A stretch of 64,000 nt of DNA from Sporomusa acidovorans (GTDB lineage Bacteria; Bacillota; Negativicutes; Sporomusales; Sporomusaceae). Below the pieces are notes generated by a model. The model did not search any database, was not told where the DNA came from, and saw only the letters and a program-made list of their open reading frames with translations. This document shows, piece by piece, positions 44,675 to 53,505 of the stretch. The stretch lies in the NCBI RefSeq assembly GCF_002257695.2, contig NZ_CP155571.1. One strand, given 5' to 3'. Both the position numbers and the translations under genes were made by a program. The first letter of the stretch is position 1; every line of letters begins with the position of its first letter.

Positions 44675-44831
44675 TGTAATAATACTTTACTACATCCATA
44701 TTTTTCTGTCAATGATTATCTTTTTGATGAGAAACAGATAATCAGGGTTTGCCAACCAAACCTAAAATGGATAATGAATCTAAGCCTCATCCTGCCGAGG
44801 AGGCGTGTCTATGTCGAAATGGGATGATAAA

Positions 44832-44882
44832 GCGGAGGATGGCAGTATCGTCTTCTCATAAGACAATACTGCCATCCTCCGC
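44832..44882. terminator. Large hairpin in the gap upstream of the Fur-regulated pair
   Basis: A 23-base stem beginning GCGGAGGATGGCAGTAT with one mismatch and a CTCAT loop. U-tract is lacking on both sides, so it may be a remnant terminator or repeat element. The rest of 44675-45074 shows nothing else. Confidence 0.5.
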
Positions 44883-45074
44883 CTTGTTCCCAATAAAGTA
44901 ATAGTGCATAAACTATTCACTGGGTAATCAGGATAAGCGATTGTATTTGTTGAAAATCCGGTTGATGAAGCTGCTGGCTTATTACGTTGCAATCACCCAT
45001 TGCAACTTTCTGGATCAATATCATGTATCCATTCATCAGGCATTCCGTGATCGCAAACAACCACATGTTCGGTA

Positions 45075-45400
45075 GTGCTGCCGTCTAACAAGGCAATGGT
45101 ATCGTTGTCTTCAATGAGATTTGCTGTACGAAATGCTCTACCAATACGATTATATTTCCATGGGAGAACTTGTCCAACGGTAGCCATAGCCGGACTGGTT
45201 TTGGGAGGCGGCATAGGTTTATTCGCCCGTTATTTGGGCCTGACTACGGAAGTGTTATGGAGGCTGAAACGGTCGATGCCGGGGGAAACCAGCTGATTGC
45301 AAATCAGGATTGCAATACAGAACTGTTCTGGGCGTTGTGGGGAGCGGGTGGCGGAAATTTTGGAATTGCCGCAAGACAGGGACGGAGGAAATGTCTTTAG
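45075..45400 (+). pseudogene. Fragment of a BBE/FAD-linked oxidase gene
   Basis: CPTVAIAGLVLGGGIGLFARYLGLTTEV in one frame is the FAD-binding signature of berberine-bridge-enzyme-type oxidases (GTCPTVGxAGLxLGGGxG). It is followed in the next frame by EAETVDAGGNQLIANQDCN and FWALWGAGGGNFGIAAR. Just before it another frame reads GNGIVVFNEI. So at least two frame breaks and loss of both ends. A degraded remnant sitting between two minus-strand operons. Confidence 0.7.
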
Positions 45401-45436
45401 GACGGAACCTTCGTCCTCTTGTCTTATGCGTCCGTG

Positions 45437-46864
45437 TTATATTGGGTAGTTATGGTAAAATCCTACTTCCACATTCTCGAGGCAGGCAAGTGCGTCGTCT
45501 GTCAAAACCGCCGCAGAAAAATACAGGGTAAGCAGATAGGAGGCTAACGCTTTGTTGTCTATACCCATCATGCGCATCGATAAACTGGGCATGATCTCAT
45601 CCGGAATACCTAGCTGGTGCAAGCCAATGACACCTTGTTCCTTTTCTCCCAGACGCATTAGCAATATTTTAGTTGAACCCGTATTGCCATTGCATTTCGA
45701 TTTTCCGTCGACCAGCATTTTATTGCAGGGAACAATGGGAACGCCACGCCAGGTCAAGAAGGGTGATCCCTGAATAGTTACGGTTACTGGGGGAACGCCA
45801 CGTTTGGTACATTCACGCCCAAATGCAGCGATTGCTTTGGGGTGGGCCAGAAATATAGCGGGCTTTTTCCAAACCCGTGACAGAAGTTCATCCATATCGT
45901 CGGGGGTTGGCGGACCATAGCGAGGTTGTAAGCGCATTGACGGGGCTACTGAGTGAAGCAAGCCGAATTTCTTATTATTGATGAGCTCCCATTCTTGCTT
46001 TTCTTTTATTGCTTCAACGGTCAGCCGTACCTGTTCCTCTAGCTGGTTGATTGGGTCATTATATAGGTCGGTGACGCGGGTATGGACTTTGATTACGGTT
46101 TGAACGATGCTCAAGGGATATTCACGCGGCTGCTCTATATAGTCTACAAATGTTTCCGGAAGTTCGTATTCACCTTCGTGTCCAGCCTGGATACTTATCT
46201 TGTGTTCGCCATACTCGTTTGTTTTGACGCTCCATTCGTCTCGACTCCGGCGATTTTGTTCCAGGCGCTTCCTTAATTCCGGATATTTGTTGAGCAGGGA
46301 GTTGAATTTGTCGCAATCTATGGTCAATATACTACTGGCGGACAAAGCGGTGATGGTGGCATTGTAAGGTTTATTCTCTAACAAGGCGAATTCACCAAAG
46401 TAGTCGCCACTGGATAATATACCTATCTGAACCTTCTGTTCACGCTCACCCAGAGTAGTTGCTTCGACTACGCCTTTGGCAACAATATAAAGTTTATTTG
46501 CCGAATCTCCTTCGCTAACAATAACCTGATCTTTATGATATTGTTCGACAATAAAACTATCAGCAAGCAGCGAAAGTTCTTCAGCAGTTGTGCCATAAAA
46601 CAGTGAAATCTGGCGTAATTGATCGGGTTCGACGAGAAGTCGGCCGTCCCGCTCAGTGATGCTTATCTTTCCCTCCCCTTTAAACAGAACCTTGATGCGA
46701 TTTACCCTGTAAGTTCCCGCAGTGACATTCACCCAGGGAAGAAATTGCAGTATCCAGCGGGGAGTAATCTCTTCCATCATTAGCAGAGACTTTGTCGTGG
46801 TTGCTAAATTTCGCGCAGCCTGAGTAGTTACGCTGTTATGATTTCTTAGAAAATCATTATCCAT
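45437..46864 (-). CDS. Family 2 encapsulin shell protein with inserted cNMP-binding-like domain
   Basis: 475 residues. Residues 1-65 (ARNLATTTKSLLM, WILQFLPWVNVTAGTYRVNR) match the N-arm and start of SrpI-type encapsulins. Residues ~85-205 are a Crp/cyclic-nucleotide-binding domain, with phosphate cassette GDYFGEFALLENKPYNAT in which Tyr167 stands where Arg normally binds the cyclic phosphate. Residues ~220-475 return to HK97-type shell (AIFLAHPKAIAAFGREC, IQGSPFLTWRGVPIVPCNK). It should self-assemble into a protein cage around the desulfurase encoded 21 bases upstream. The insert places it in the 2B group. ATG after AAGGAGGAATTAAAGA. Confidence 0.9.
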   Translation of the reverse strand: MDNDFLRNHNSVTTQAARNLATTTKSLLMMEEITPRWILQFLPWVNVTAGTYRVNRIKVLFKGEGKISITERDGRLLVEPDQLRQISLFYGTTAEELSLLADSFIVEQYHKDQVIVSEGDSANKLYIVAKGVVEATTLGEREQKVQIGILSSGDYFGEFALLENKPYNATITALSASSILTIDCDKFNSLLNKYPELRKRLEQNRRSRDEWSVKTNEYGEHKISIQAGHEGEYELPETFVDYIEQPREYPLSIVQTVIKVHTRVTDLYNDPINQLEEQVRLTVEAIKEKQEWELINNKKFGLLHSVAPSMRLQPRYGPPTPDDMDELLSRVWKKPAIFLAHPKAIAAFGRECTKRGVPPVTVTIQGSPFLTWRGVPIVPCNKMLVDGKSKCNGNTGSTKILLMRLGEKEQGVIGLHQLGIPDEIMPSLSMRMMGIDNKALASYLLTLYFSAAVLTDDALACLENVEVGFYHNYPI

Positions 46865-46885
46865 TCTTTAATTCCTCCTTGTAAG

Positions 46886-48319
46886 TTAACACAAGTATTT
46901 TTCAACGGCTAAAACCAGTTGGTCGATTTCAGTAAAAGTATTATATAAAGCAAGTGATGAGCGGATAGTGCTATCTAGGCCAAAGTGGCGAAGTGACGGT
47001 TGGGAACAGTGGTGTCCAACACGTACAGCGATTCCTTGATGGTCGAGGTATTCGCCAAGTCTTTCCGAAGAGACGCCGGGAATCACAAAGGATAATACCC
47101 CGGCCTTATGAGCAGAAGTACCAACTTGGCGCAATTGAGGGATGGTACTTAACGCATTGCGGGCGTAGGCCATCAGCTTTTGTTCATATATTTCGACCTG
47201 CTCGGGACCGAGACGGGTGAGATAATCGACGGCAGCTCCAAGACCGACAGCGCCGGCAATATGACCAGTACCAGCCTCAAATTTATTTGGCGGCGAGTTA
47301 TACGTGGTCTGTTCAAAAGTAACTGTCTTGATCATATTGCCGCCTCCTTGCCACGGTGGCATGCTTTCCAGCAAAGTCTTTTTGGCGTACAAGATGCCAA
47401 TACCTGTGGGGCCAAATAACTTATGGCCGGAAAAAGCGTAAAAGTCGACATCGAGACTTTTGACGTCAACTTTAAAGTGCGGAATACCTTGCGCACCGTC
47501 TACGAGGACGGGTACGCCTAGAACGTGAGCCATGTCAATCATAACCTTGATCGGGACAACCGTTCCCAGAGAGTTGGATACATGGGAAATTGCCACTAGA
47601 CGAGTTTTAGAATTTAGCAGCTTCGTATACTCCTCCAAAATGATTTCGCCGTTATCGTTCAACGGAATCACCTTCAGTGAGGCGCCTTTTTCATCACACA
47701 ACTGCTGCCAGGGCACAATGTTCGCATGATGTTCAAGATTGCTGAGAATAATCTCGTCGCCCGGCCGGACCACCATGCGTCCATAGCTTTGGGCAACAAG
47801 ATTGATGGCTTCAGTAGCCCCCCGGACAAAAATGATTTCCTCAGCCGATTCCGCACCTATAAAGCGTTGGATTTTTTCCCGGGCTCCTTCATAGGCGTCG
47901 GTGGCGCGTTTGGCTAAAGTATGTGCGCCTCGATGGACATTTGAATTGTCTTTGGCGTAAAAGTTAGCTACCGCTGCGATTACGCATTGCGGCTTGTGGG
48001 TTGTCGCAGCATTATCCAGCCAGATGAGCGGCCGACCATTTACCATTTGCTGTAGGGCGGGAAAATCCCGGCGGATGGACTGGATATCCCAGTTCTCCAT
48101 TGTTGGCAGCTCCGGGTTACTGCAATTTGCAGTAAGAAAATAGTAATTGTCGGATTGACCATCAGTTAGATCAGTGAGCCCTGTACTCAAATTTGCTAAA
48201 TATAAAGCTCCGGTTTGGAAAGAGTCAGGTAACCACGCAGGCGTCTGTTCAGCCTGGTTGTGCGATATAAATTGTTTCAGGAAACCGCCGGCGGATGCGA
48301 AGCGGTTCTCGTTACTCAT
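46886..48319 (-). CDS. SufS-type cysteine desulfurase with long N-terminal extension, encapsulin cargo
   Basis: 477 residues from the ATG after GGAGGTGTTCTTCTAC. Class V aminotransferase: WLDNAATTHKP, PLP-binding Lys300 (FSGHKLFGP), catalytic Cys438 (VRVGHHCSQP). About 75 extra residues precede the usual start WDIQSIRRDFP; this extension is low-complexity with Gly/Asn/Asp/Thr and resembles the disordered targeting domains that load desulfurases into family 2 encapsulins. It releases sulfur from cysteine; in known encapsulins sulfur is stored inside the shell. First gene of a two-gene operon with the shell. Confidence 0.92.
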   Translation of the reverse strand: MSNENRFASAGGFLKQFISHNQAEQTPAWLPDSFQTGALYLANLSTGLTDLTDGQSDNYYFLTANCSNPELPTMENWDIQSIRRDFPALQQMVNGRPLIWLDNAATTHKPQCVIAAVANFYAKDNSNVHRGAHTLAKRATDAYEGAREKIQRFIGAESAEEIIFVRGATEAINLVAQSYGRMVVRPGDEIILSNLEHHANIVPWQQLCDEKGASLKVIPLNDNGEIILEEYTKLLNSKTRLVAISHVSNSLGTVVPIKVMIDMAHVLGVPVLVDGAQGIPHFKVDVKSLDVDFYAFSGHKLFGPTGIGILYAKKTLLESMPPWQGGGNMIKTVTFEQTTYNSPPNKFEAGTGHIAGAVGLGAAVDYLTRLGPEQVEIYEQKLMAYARNALSTIPQLRQVGTSAHKAGVLSFVIPGVSSERLGEYLDHQGIAVRVGHHCSQPSLRHFGLDSTIRSSLALYNTFTEIDQLVLAVEKYLC

Positions 48320-48690
48320 GTAGAAGAACACCTCCAATGCTAGAGCTGGCCGAGCGGTAACCTGTAAATATGATTGGTTTTCCTCCTAGCAACTCTACAT
48401 TTTCATAGTATGACTCTGGCAGTTATTTGGTGCATTTCTGCTCATCACTCCATTTCTCCACTGAGGCCGGAAGAGGGATGAGAGCAGAAAAAAGCAGCTC
48501 AATAATTTGAGCTGTTTTTCATTATTGCAGGACTTTTCTATTTTATTGGTAAATAAAGTATTAATTGGTAATTAGATTTGATAAAGGATAGATTTTAAAA
48601 CGGCTGTATTTTTAAACAGCTAACTTAGTTTTTTGCAGATATTACTAATGAGTGCTCTAATTAAATTCAAGATCGTAAGGGGAGTAAGCG
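48320..48690. other. Divergent gap upstream of the encapsulin operon
   Basis: Holds the desulfurase ribosome site and a bidirectional terminator-like stem CAGCTCAA-TAAT-TTGAGCTG (48495-48514) followed by TTTTT on one strand and TTTTTT on the other. An A/T-rich upstream region of the MBL gene with a good ribosome site (AAGGGGAGTAAGCG) completes the gap. Confidence 0.6.
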
Positions 48691-49527
48691 ATGAGGATAA
48701 CAGTACTTGTTGATAATAATACACTGATTGACCGCTATTTCTATGGCGAACCGGGAGTATCGTACTTTATTGAAGAAGGAGATGTAAAACTTTTATTTGA
48801 TGTAGGGTATTCCGATGTATTTTTTAAAAATGCTAATAGAATGAAGATTAGCTTGGACGATATTCATGCAGTTGTGATTTCCCACGGACATAATGACCAT
48901 ACTGGCGGGCTATTTTATTTAGTTAAACACTATATAGAAACTTGGGCGGAATCTAGTAAACATGATAAACCAAAACTTATAGCACATCCGGAGACATTTT
49001 CGGATAAATATATTGACAAGGAATGTATAGGCTCATTACTCAAAGAGGAACAATTAAAGAAGCATTTTCAACTGGTGCTTAGCCAATCTGAGGTATGGTT
49101 AACGGAGAAACTGGTCTTTCTCGGACAAATTGAAAGAAAAAATGACTTTGAAAATAAGGTTCCCATAGGAAAATGGCATGATCACGATTTTGTAAAAGAT
49201 GATTTTTTAATGGATGACTCTGCGTTGGCATATAAGTCATCAGAAGGATTAGTAATCATTACGGGATGCTCACATTCTGGAATATGTAATATTGTAGAAC
49301 AGGCAAAGAGAGTTTGTAATGATGAGAGAATTGCTGCTATCATCGGTGGTTTTCACTTGCTCAATCCAGACGAAGAGTTGCTAAAAAAGACTTGTGAATA
49401 TTTAACTGGCAATCAAATAAAGGAATTATATCCTTGCCATTGTACAGATTTAAAATCAAAGATCGAGTTATCAAGAAGCTTTACTATTAAGGAAGTTGGT
49501 GTTGGACTCGTCGTAGAATTTAAATAA
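48691..49527 (+). CDS. Metallo-beta-lactamase-fold hydrolase
   Basis: 278 residues. Zn motif SHGHNDHTGGL (HxHxDH), later GCSHSGICN and GGFHLL give the other ligands. The start VLVDNNTLIDRYFYGEPGVSYFIE resembles the group annotated as dihydropterin-ribofuranosylaminobenzene-phosphate synthase-like, common in anaerobes, whose true substrates are mostly unknown. Single gene; the accessory scar region follows. Confidence 0.85.
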   Translation: MRITVLVDNNTLIDRYFYGEPGVSYFIEEGDVKLLFDVGYSDVFFKNANRMKISLDDIHAVVISHGHNDHTGGLFYLVKHYIETWAESSKHDKPKLIAHPETFSDKYIDKECIGSLLKEEQLKKHFQLVLSQSEVWLTEKLVFLGQIERKNDFENKVPIGKWHDHDFVKDDFLMDDSALAYKSSEGLVIITGCSHSGICNIVEQAKRVCNDERIAAIIGGFHLLNPDEELLKKTCEYLTGNQIKELYPCHCTDLKSKIELSRSFTIKEVGVGLVVEFK

Positions 49528-49684
49528 GACGCTGGAGTGTCTATACGCCAAATTGAGCGAGCAACGGGCTTATCACGTAGGGTACAAAAATTTACTTTTG
49601 TCTTATTAATACTGGGGGAGGGTATATGAGTTTTTTTGTAAGATGAGTCAGAAAACAGCCATGACTCAGAAGCAATGATCAGGG

Positions 49685-49755
49685 GGGATAATCTATGCGC
49701 TAAACCCAGTAATCCGGGGATGGTGTAACTATGGTATTAACAATGAGTCTCCGTA
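49685..49755 (+). pseudogene. Remnant of a group II intron reverse transcriptase/maturase
   Basis: In one frame the sequence reads ALNPVIRGWCNYGI, the conserved LNPxxRGWxNYY segment of the maturase (GIIM) domain, followed by a stop. Nothing else of the enzyme remains, so this is the tail of a lost intron ORF. Confidence 0.5.
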
Positions 49756-49809
49756 AAAATACCTAAATCATCAAATATACACTTCCTGTAAAAAGGAGAA
49801 AAACATCTA

Positions 49810-50415
49810 ATGACTAAAAAATTACCCAAAGAAAGCGCCTTAATTATTATTGATGTGCAAAAAGCTATTGATAATCCGTTCTGGTCACAATATGGAGTAC
49901 GAAATAATCTTAATGCTGAAAAAAACATGGCAGAAATTTTAAGCTTATGGCGAGAGTCAGGACGACATATTTTTCATGTTAAACATGAATCAACTGAACC
50001 TAATTCCACATATCGCCCCGGCCAGGTGGGCTGTGATTTTAAGGAATGTGTCACGCCTTTAAAAGGAGAGCATATTGTCGTTAAACATGTGAATAATGCT
50101 TTTATAGGAACAGGTTTGGAACTAAAGCTAAAAGAACGAAATATATCCTTCGTAGTAATTTTTGGTGTAATTACAAACAATTCTGTAGATGCAAGTGTTA
50201 GAATGTCGGGTAATTTGGGATTTGCAACGTATTTAATAGAAGATGCCTGCTTTACTTATGCTAAACTTGACTACAGCGGGCAAATCCGCACAGCCGATGA
50301 AGTGCATGCCATGACTCTAGCAAACCTTGATAAGGAGTACTGTCAAGTTATCTCTACATATGAGTTAAAGAAAATGCTAACAGGCAATACATCCGAGTTA
50401 AGGGGCTGTTCTTGA
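49810..50415 (+). CDS. Isochorismatase-like cysteine-hydrolase-family protein with Ser at the nucleophile position
   Basis: 201 residues. Asp15 (IIIDVQ) and Lys92 (VVKHVNNAFIGTGLE) match two of the catalytic triad. The third, normally Cys in a G-V-x-T-x-x-C-V motif, is Ser125 in GVITNNSVDASVRM, confirmed by the codon TCT. The rest (NLGFATYLIEDACF, EVHAMTLANLDKEY) is well conserved, so the fold is kept. It may be a binding protein or a serine variant. ATG follows AAAAGGAG. A broken partial copy lies 4.3 kb downstream. Confidence 0.85.
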   Translation: MTKKLPKESALIIIDVQKAIDNPFWSQYGVRNNLNAEKNMAEILSLWRESGRHIFHVKHESTEPNSTYRPGQVGCDFKECVTPLKGEHIVVKHVNNAFIGTGLELKLKERNISFVVIFGVITNNSVDASVRMSGNLGFATYLIEDACFTYAKLDYSGQIRTADEVHAMTLANLDKEYCQVISTYELKKMLTGNTSELRGCS

Positions 50416-50421
50416 AGGGTT

Positions 50422-50513
50422 CAATCGGAAGTTTTGCGCGCAAAAAGGCTCAACTAGCAGCAGCTGACTGCCAGTTGAGCGACAAAACTATCTACGCGCA
50501 AAATTTTTGATTG
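50422..50513. repeat. Nested inverted-repeat element
   Basis: Three nested pairings: CAATC/GATTG at the ends, TTTTGCGCG (50432-50440) with CGCGCAAAA (50495-50503), and GCTCAACT (50448-50455) with AGTTGAGC (50473-50480). This could be an elaborate terminator for the gene before it, or a MITE-like relic. The rest of the gap to 50721 shows nothing recognisable. Confidence 0.55.
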
Positions 50514-50721
50514 CCCAGAAGAAGGAAATCGCGGCTAATTTGGCTATGGATTTTCAATCGGCTGTATCCTCATTTTTTTGTCTTTTTCCTGGAGAATGAC
50601 TCATTTAACTGCGTTGCTACTGTTGATGCAACCGTATAATTGCAGGATTTCCCCCATTTTAGATATACTTTCCCCCTCCCCGCCACTGGGTCTTGATAGA
50701 AATATATAATTTTCATCGATA

Positions 50722-51501
50722 TCATGGTGATGAACCTTGAACGAACGAATAGAATTGTATTAGTTTGCCTTTACCGCATACCGGGCATAGGGTTACATCT
50801 TTGCCCATAAGGAGTGAAAGGATTTCTGTTGTAGTCAGTCCTTCAAATTTTGCTTGGTAGGTCGGGCTATTGGTTAACTTCCGGCAGAGTTCCAGCTTCA
50901 TCTTTTTATTGCGATTGGCCAATAAACCATAATACCTGATTTTGACAAAACCCTTTGGTAGCACATGCATGAAAAAGCGCCGGATGAATTCAACCCCGGG
51001 TAAGGTTAGTTTTTTGGTCTGGTTATGTTTGCGGTCTTTTACGGTAATCGTTACAGTATTTTCATCTACGGCGACAATCCGGTTATTGGATATGGCAATC
51101 CGGTGAGTATAGTTCCCCAGGTATTTGACAACCGCCAGCGGCCCTGAAAACGTCCGCTTGCTATAAGAGTACCATTTTTTTCGATAACACTGGTCTAGTA
51201 AGGTTTGAAATCGCTTTGGATTTTGATATTGCTGAGCGTCACCATAAAACGTCAGCAAATTTTGGTGATAGTATTGTTTCAGGTAGTAGAGAAATTTGCC
51301 GCGAAACTTTTTTGCTAATACTTTTACGGAAATGAAAAACTTTTTATTGCTGTTTCGCCACTGGTTTTCTTTGGTTAGGCCACCTGCCAGTACTACGGTA
51401 TGAATGTGCGGATGATAGTGTAAGTCTTGCGCCCAGGTATGAAGCAGCGAGAAGAAACCAATTTGCGCTGATCTCGAAAGATCCAAGGGGAAGTGTATCA
51501 T
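50722..51501 (-). pseudogene. IS91-family (Y2/HUH) transposase, 5'-truncated
   Basis: 259 codons remain. HTWAQDLHYHPHIHTVVLAGG carries the HUH metal motif and YLGNYTHRIAIS the catalytic tyrosine block of IS91/IS801 transposases; a C-terminal LCPVCGKGKL zinc ribbon is present. The usual first ~120 residues (zinc finger and start of the rolling-circle domain) are missing, cut at 51501 next to the terminator of the PaaX-like gene. Dead element, probably part of the history of this accessory region. Confidence 0.85.
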
Positions 51502-51520
51502 TGATAGTGGTCAAAAAAGT

Positions 51521-51558
51521 AGAACTCTACCAAATTTTCATTAATTTGGTAGAGTTCT
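51521..51558 (-). terminator. Terminator of the PaaX-like gene
   Basis: AGAACTCTACCAAATT pairs perfectly with AATTTGGTAGAGTTCT around TTCATT; on the minus strand ACTTTTTTGACC follows. Confidence 0.85.
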
Positions 51559-51702
51559 TGTGGTTTAAGAAAAGAGAAGTTCTTTTTGCTCTCCTTCCAT
51601 GACCGATTACTCAGTATGCTAATATGCCTGGATTCAAACGGATATTAATCTTTCCTCAGATGATTAGCTACATTGTTTAAAATTCCCTTCAATATGTGTA
51701 TT

Positions 51703-52491
51703 CTATTTTTTTATGAACTTGCAATACCGACTGTTTTGACGGAGCTTATTGCCAATTAAATCATGCAGATTGGTCAATAGCTTAAGAATCCGATTGCCAA
51801 TCCAATCTTTTGGCAATAACGGTATGGGGAGAAACGGATCTTGTAGCAATATATTGTCAACATGTTCGTCTAAATCAAGATAGCTATTAAATAACGTAAG
51901 ATCATCCGAATCGTGGATGGTCTTTTCTATATTTGGGAAATTTTTGGTAATCCATTGCTTTTCTTGTTTGTATAAATTTTCCAATTTGGGAATATTCCAT
52001 AATCTATAGGCCTGTTCAGATGTAACAGGTGTCATTGAAAAAGAGCCTTTTATGATATTTGCGTATTCTTTTAGTCCCAATTTTTCTAGAGAGGTACGGA
52101 TCGCTGTTTCGTAATTCCACGGTGAAATATAGATATTACTATAATATTGCGCAAAGCCTAAGTCAGTAATAATCAACTTGAAAGCATCTTTTTGCTTACG
52201 ATGCTTTTCAGGGATTTGCATGATAACTACACACCAGCTATTATCAAATGGTTCATGTATATGTTGACGTTTATTATTTAAACTTTTAGCTGCTTTCTGG
52301 CCATATTCGGTAATTCGATATGTGCCACGAGAGACTGATTCGATACTTTTAATTTTCTTTAATTGAGAAAGTGTATTACGAATTGTAATTTCTTTGTAGC
52401 CTCTAACCTCATAAATATCAATAAGTTCCTTAACCTGCACTTTAATGGCAATATCAATAAGTCCTAGAACTTGTTTTTCGATCGATTTCAA
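51703..52491 (-). CDS. PaaX-family-like transcriptional regulator
   Basis: 262 residues. An N-terminal winged helix (KELIDIYEVRGYKEITIRNTLSQLKKI, SVSRGTYRITEYGQ) is followed by a PaaX-like central domain (SWCVVIMQIPEKHRKQKDAF, SNIYISPWNYE). It ends with the PaaX hallmark DPFLPIPLLPKDWIGNR. The relatives repress aromatic-acid catabolism with CoA-ester effectors. It is divergent from the cyclase/CMD pair and probably controls it. Confidence 0.82.
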   Translation of the reverse strand: MKSIEKQVLGLIDIAIKVQVKELIDIYEVRGYKEITIRNTLSQLKKIKSIESVSRGTYRITEYGQKAAKSLNNKRQHIHEPFDNSWCVVIMQIPEKHRKQKDAFKLIITDLGFAQYYSNIYISPWNYETAIRTSLEKLGLKEYANIIKGSFSMTPVTSEQAYRLWNIPKLENLYKQEKQWITKNFPNIEKTIHDSDDLTLFNSYLDLDEHVDNILLQDPFLPIPLLPKDWIGNRILKLLTNLHDLIGNKLRQNSRYCKFIKK

Positions 52492-52628
52492 AGTAGGCGA
52501 CTCCTTTATCTAACTCATCTAAAAAGAAAATCAATTATATTATATTAAAAACGAGAGAAAATATATATATTTAAAATATTAAGTTTTTTTTGATATAAAA
52601 ATATATATTAAATAACACGAAACGTATA

Positions 52629-52657
52629 TTGACTAGTATAAAATGGAGGTATATTAT
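52629..52657 (+). promoter_or_regulatory. Promoter of the cyclase-CMD pair
   Basis: TTGACT, 17-base spacer, TATTAT, about 40 bases before the cyclase start. A/T palindromic stretches (ATATATATT...AATATATAT, 52562-52612) lie between this and the PaaX-like gene and may be its operator. Confidence 0.65.
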
Positions 52658-52698
52658 TAGTTTTGTGAGCTGGATTTTTGCAAAAGGAGAAATGAGCA

Positions 52699-53505
52699 AT
52701 GAAGAAAAAACAAATAATTGATTTATCGGTACCCATAAAAGCCGGAATTGCTTCTGATCCCGAAACACAGCTTCCCCAAATTTATTATTCGGATCATGCA
52801 GCCGGAGCACATCAGATGGTATCTGTTTTTCCAGGCTTGAATATCAAGGATTTGCCTAACGAACAGGGCTGGGCAGTTGAAAATTTGAAAATTAATACTC
52901 ACGCGGGAACACACATTGACGCGCCATACCATTATCATGCCTTTGATGATAGTGGTAATCCAATGCCAACTATCGATGAGATACCATTAGATTGGTTCTT
53001 TGGTCCAGGGGTTAAATTGGATTTTCGTAAATTTGAGGATGGTCATGTTGTCACTGCTGATGAAATTAAGGAGGAATTGGAGAGAATTGAATATGAGCTG
53101 CAACCCGGAGATATTGTTCTGGTAAATACGACAGCAGGGGAAAGATACGGTGATGATAATTACCTGGATAGTGGTTGCGGCGTTGGCAGGGAGGGAACTT
53201 TGTATTTAACCGAGCACGGTGTTCGATTGGTTGGTACAGATGCATGGAGTTGGGATACTCCATTTAATTTTATGCGGAAACGATTTGAAGAGACAGAGGA
53301 TCCGTCAACCATTTGGGAAGGTCATTTTGCCGGCCGTATCCGTCCATATTGTCAGATAGAAAAACTAGGTAATCTAGATAAGCTACCGCCAACAGGTTTT
53401 CAGGTTATTGCATTGCCAGTCAATATTTATAAAGCTTCAGCAGGCTGGGTGCGCCCGGTTGCAATTATTGATGAAAATGGTGGTGAGCAAGTATGGCCAG
53501 AATAA
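52699..53505 (+). CDS. Cyclase-family (kynurenine-formamidase-like) metal hydrolase
   Basis: 268 residues of the PF04199 family. The metal motif NTHAGTHIDAPYHYH (HxGTHxDxPxH) is intact, VLVNTTAGERYG and VRLVGTDAWSWDTP are second-half landmarks. Family members hydrolyse amides or lactones such as N-formylkynurenine; the length (about 60 residues more than KynB) and Trp-rich SWDTPFNF point to a distinct subgroup. ATG after AAAAGGAGAAATGAGCA. The end overlaps the CMD gene by 13 bases. Confidence 0.87.
   Translation: MKKKQIIDLSVPIKAGIASDPETQLPQIYYSDHAAGAHQMVSVFPGLNIKDLPNEQGWAVENLKINTHAGTHIDAPYHYHAFDDSGNPMPTIDEIPLDWFFGPGVKLDFRKFEDGHVVTADEIKEELERIEYELQPGDIVLVNTTAGERYGDDNYLDSGCGVGREGTLYLTEHGVRLVGTDAWSWDTPFNFMRKRFEETEDPSTIWEGHFAGRIRPYCQIEKLGNLDKLPPTGFQVIALPVNIYKASAGWVRPVAIIDENGGEQVWPE

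Noticed and set aside
44780..45214. Minus-strand frames of about 70 codons between the Fur-regulated pair and the oxidase remnant
   Set aside because: They run through a hairpin or are antisense to the FAD-oxidase remnant, with no ribosome sites.
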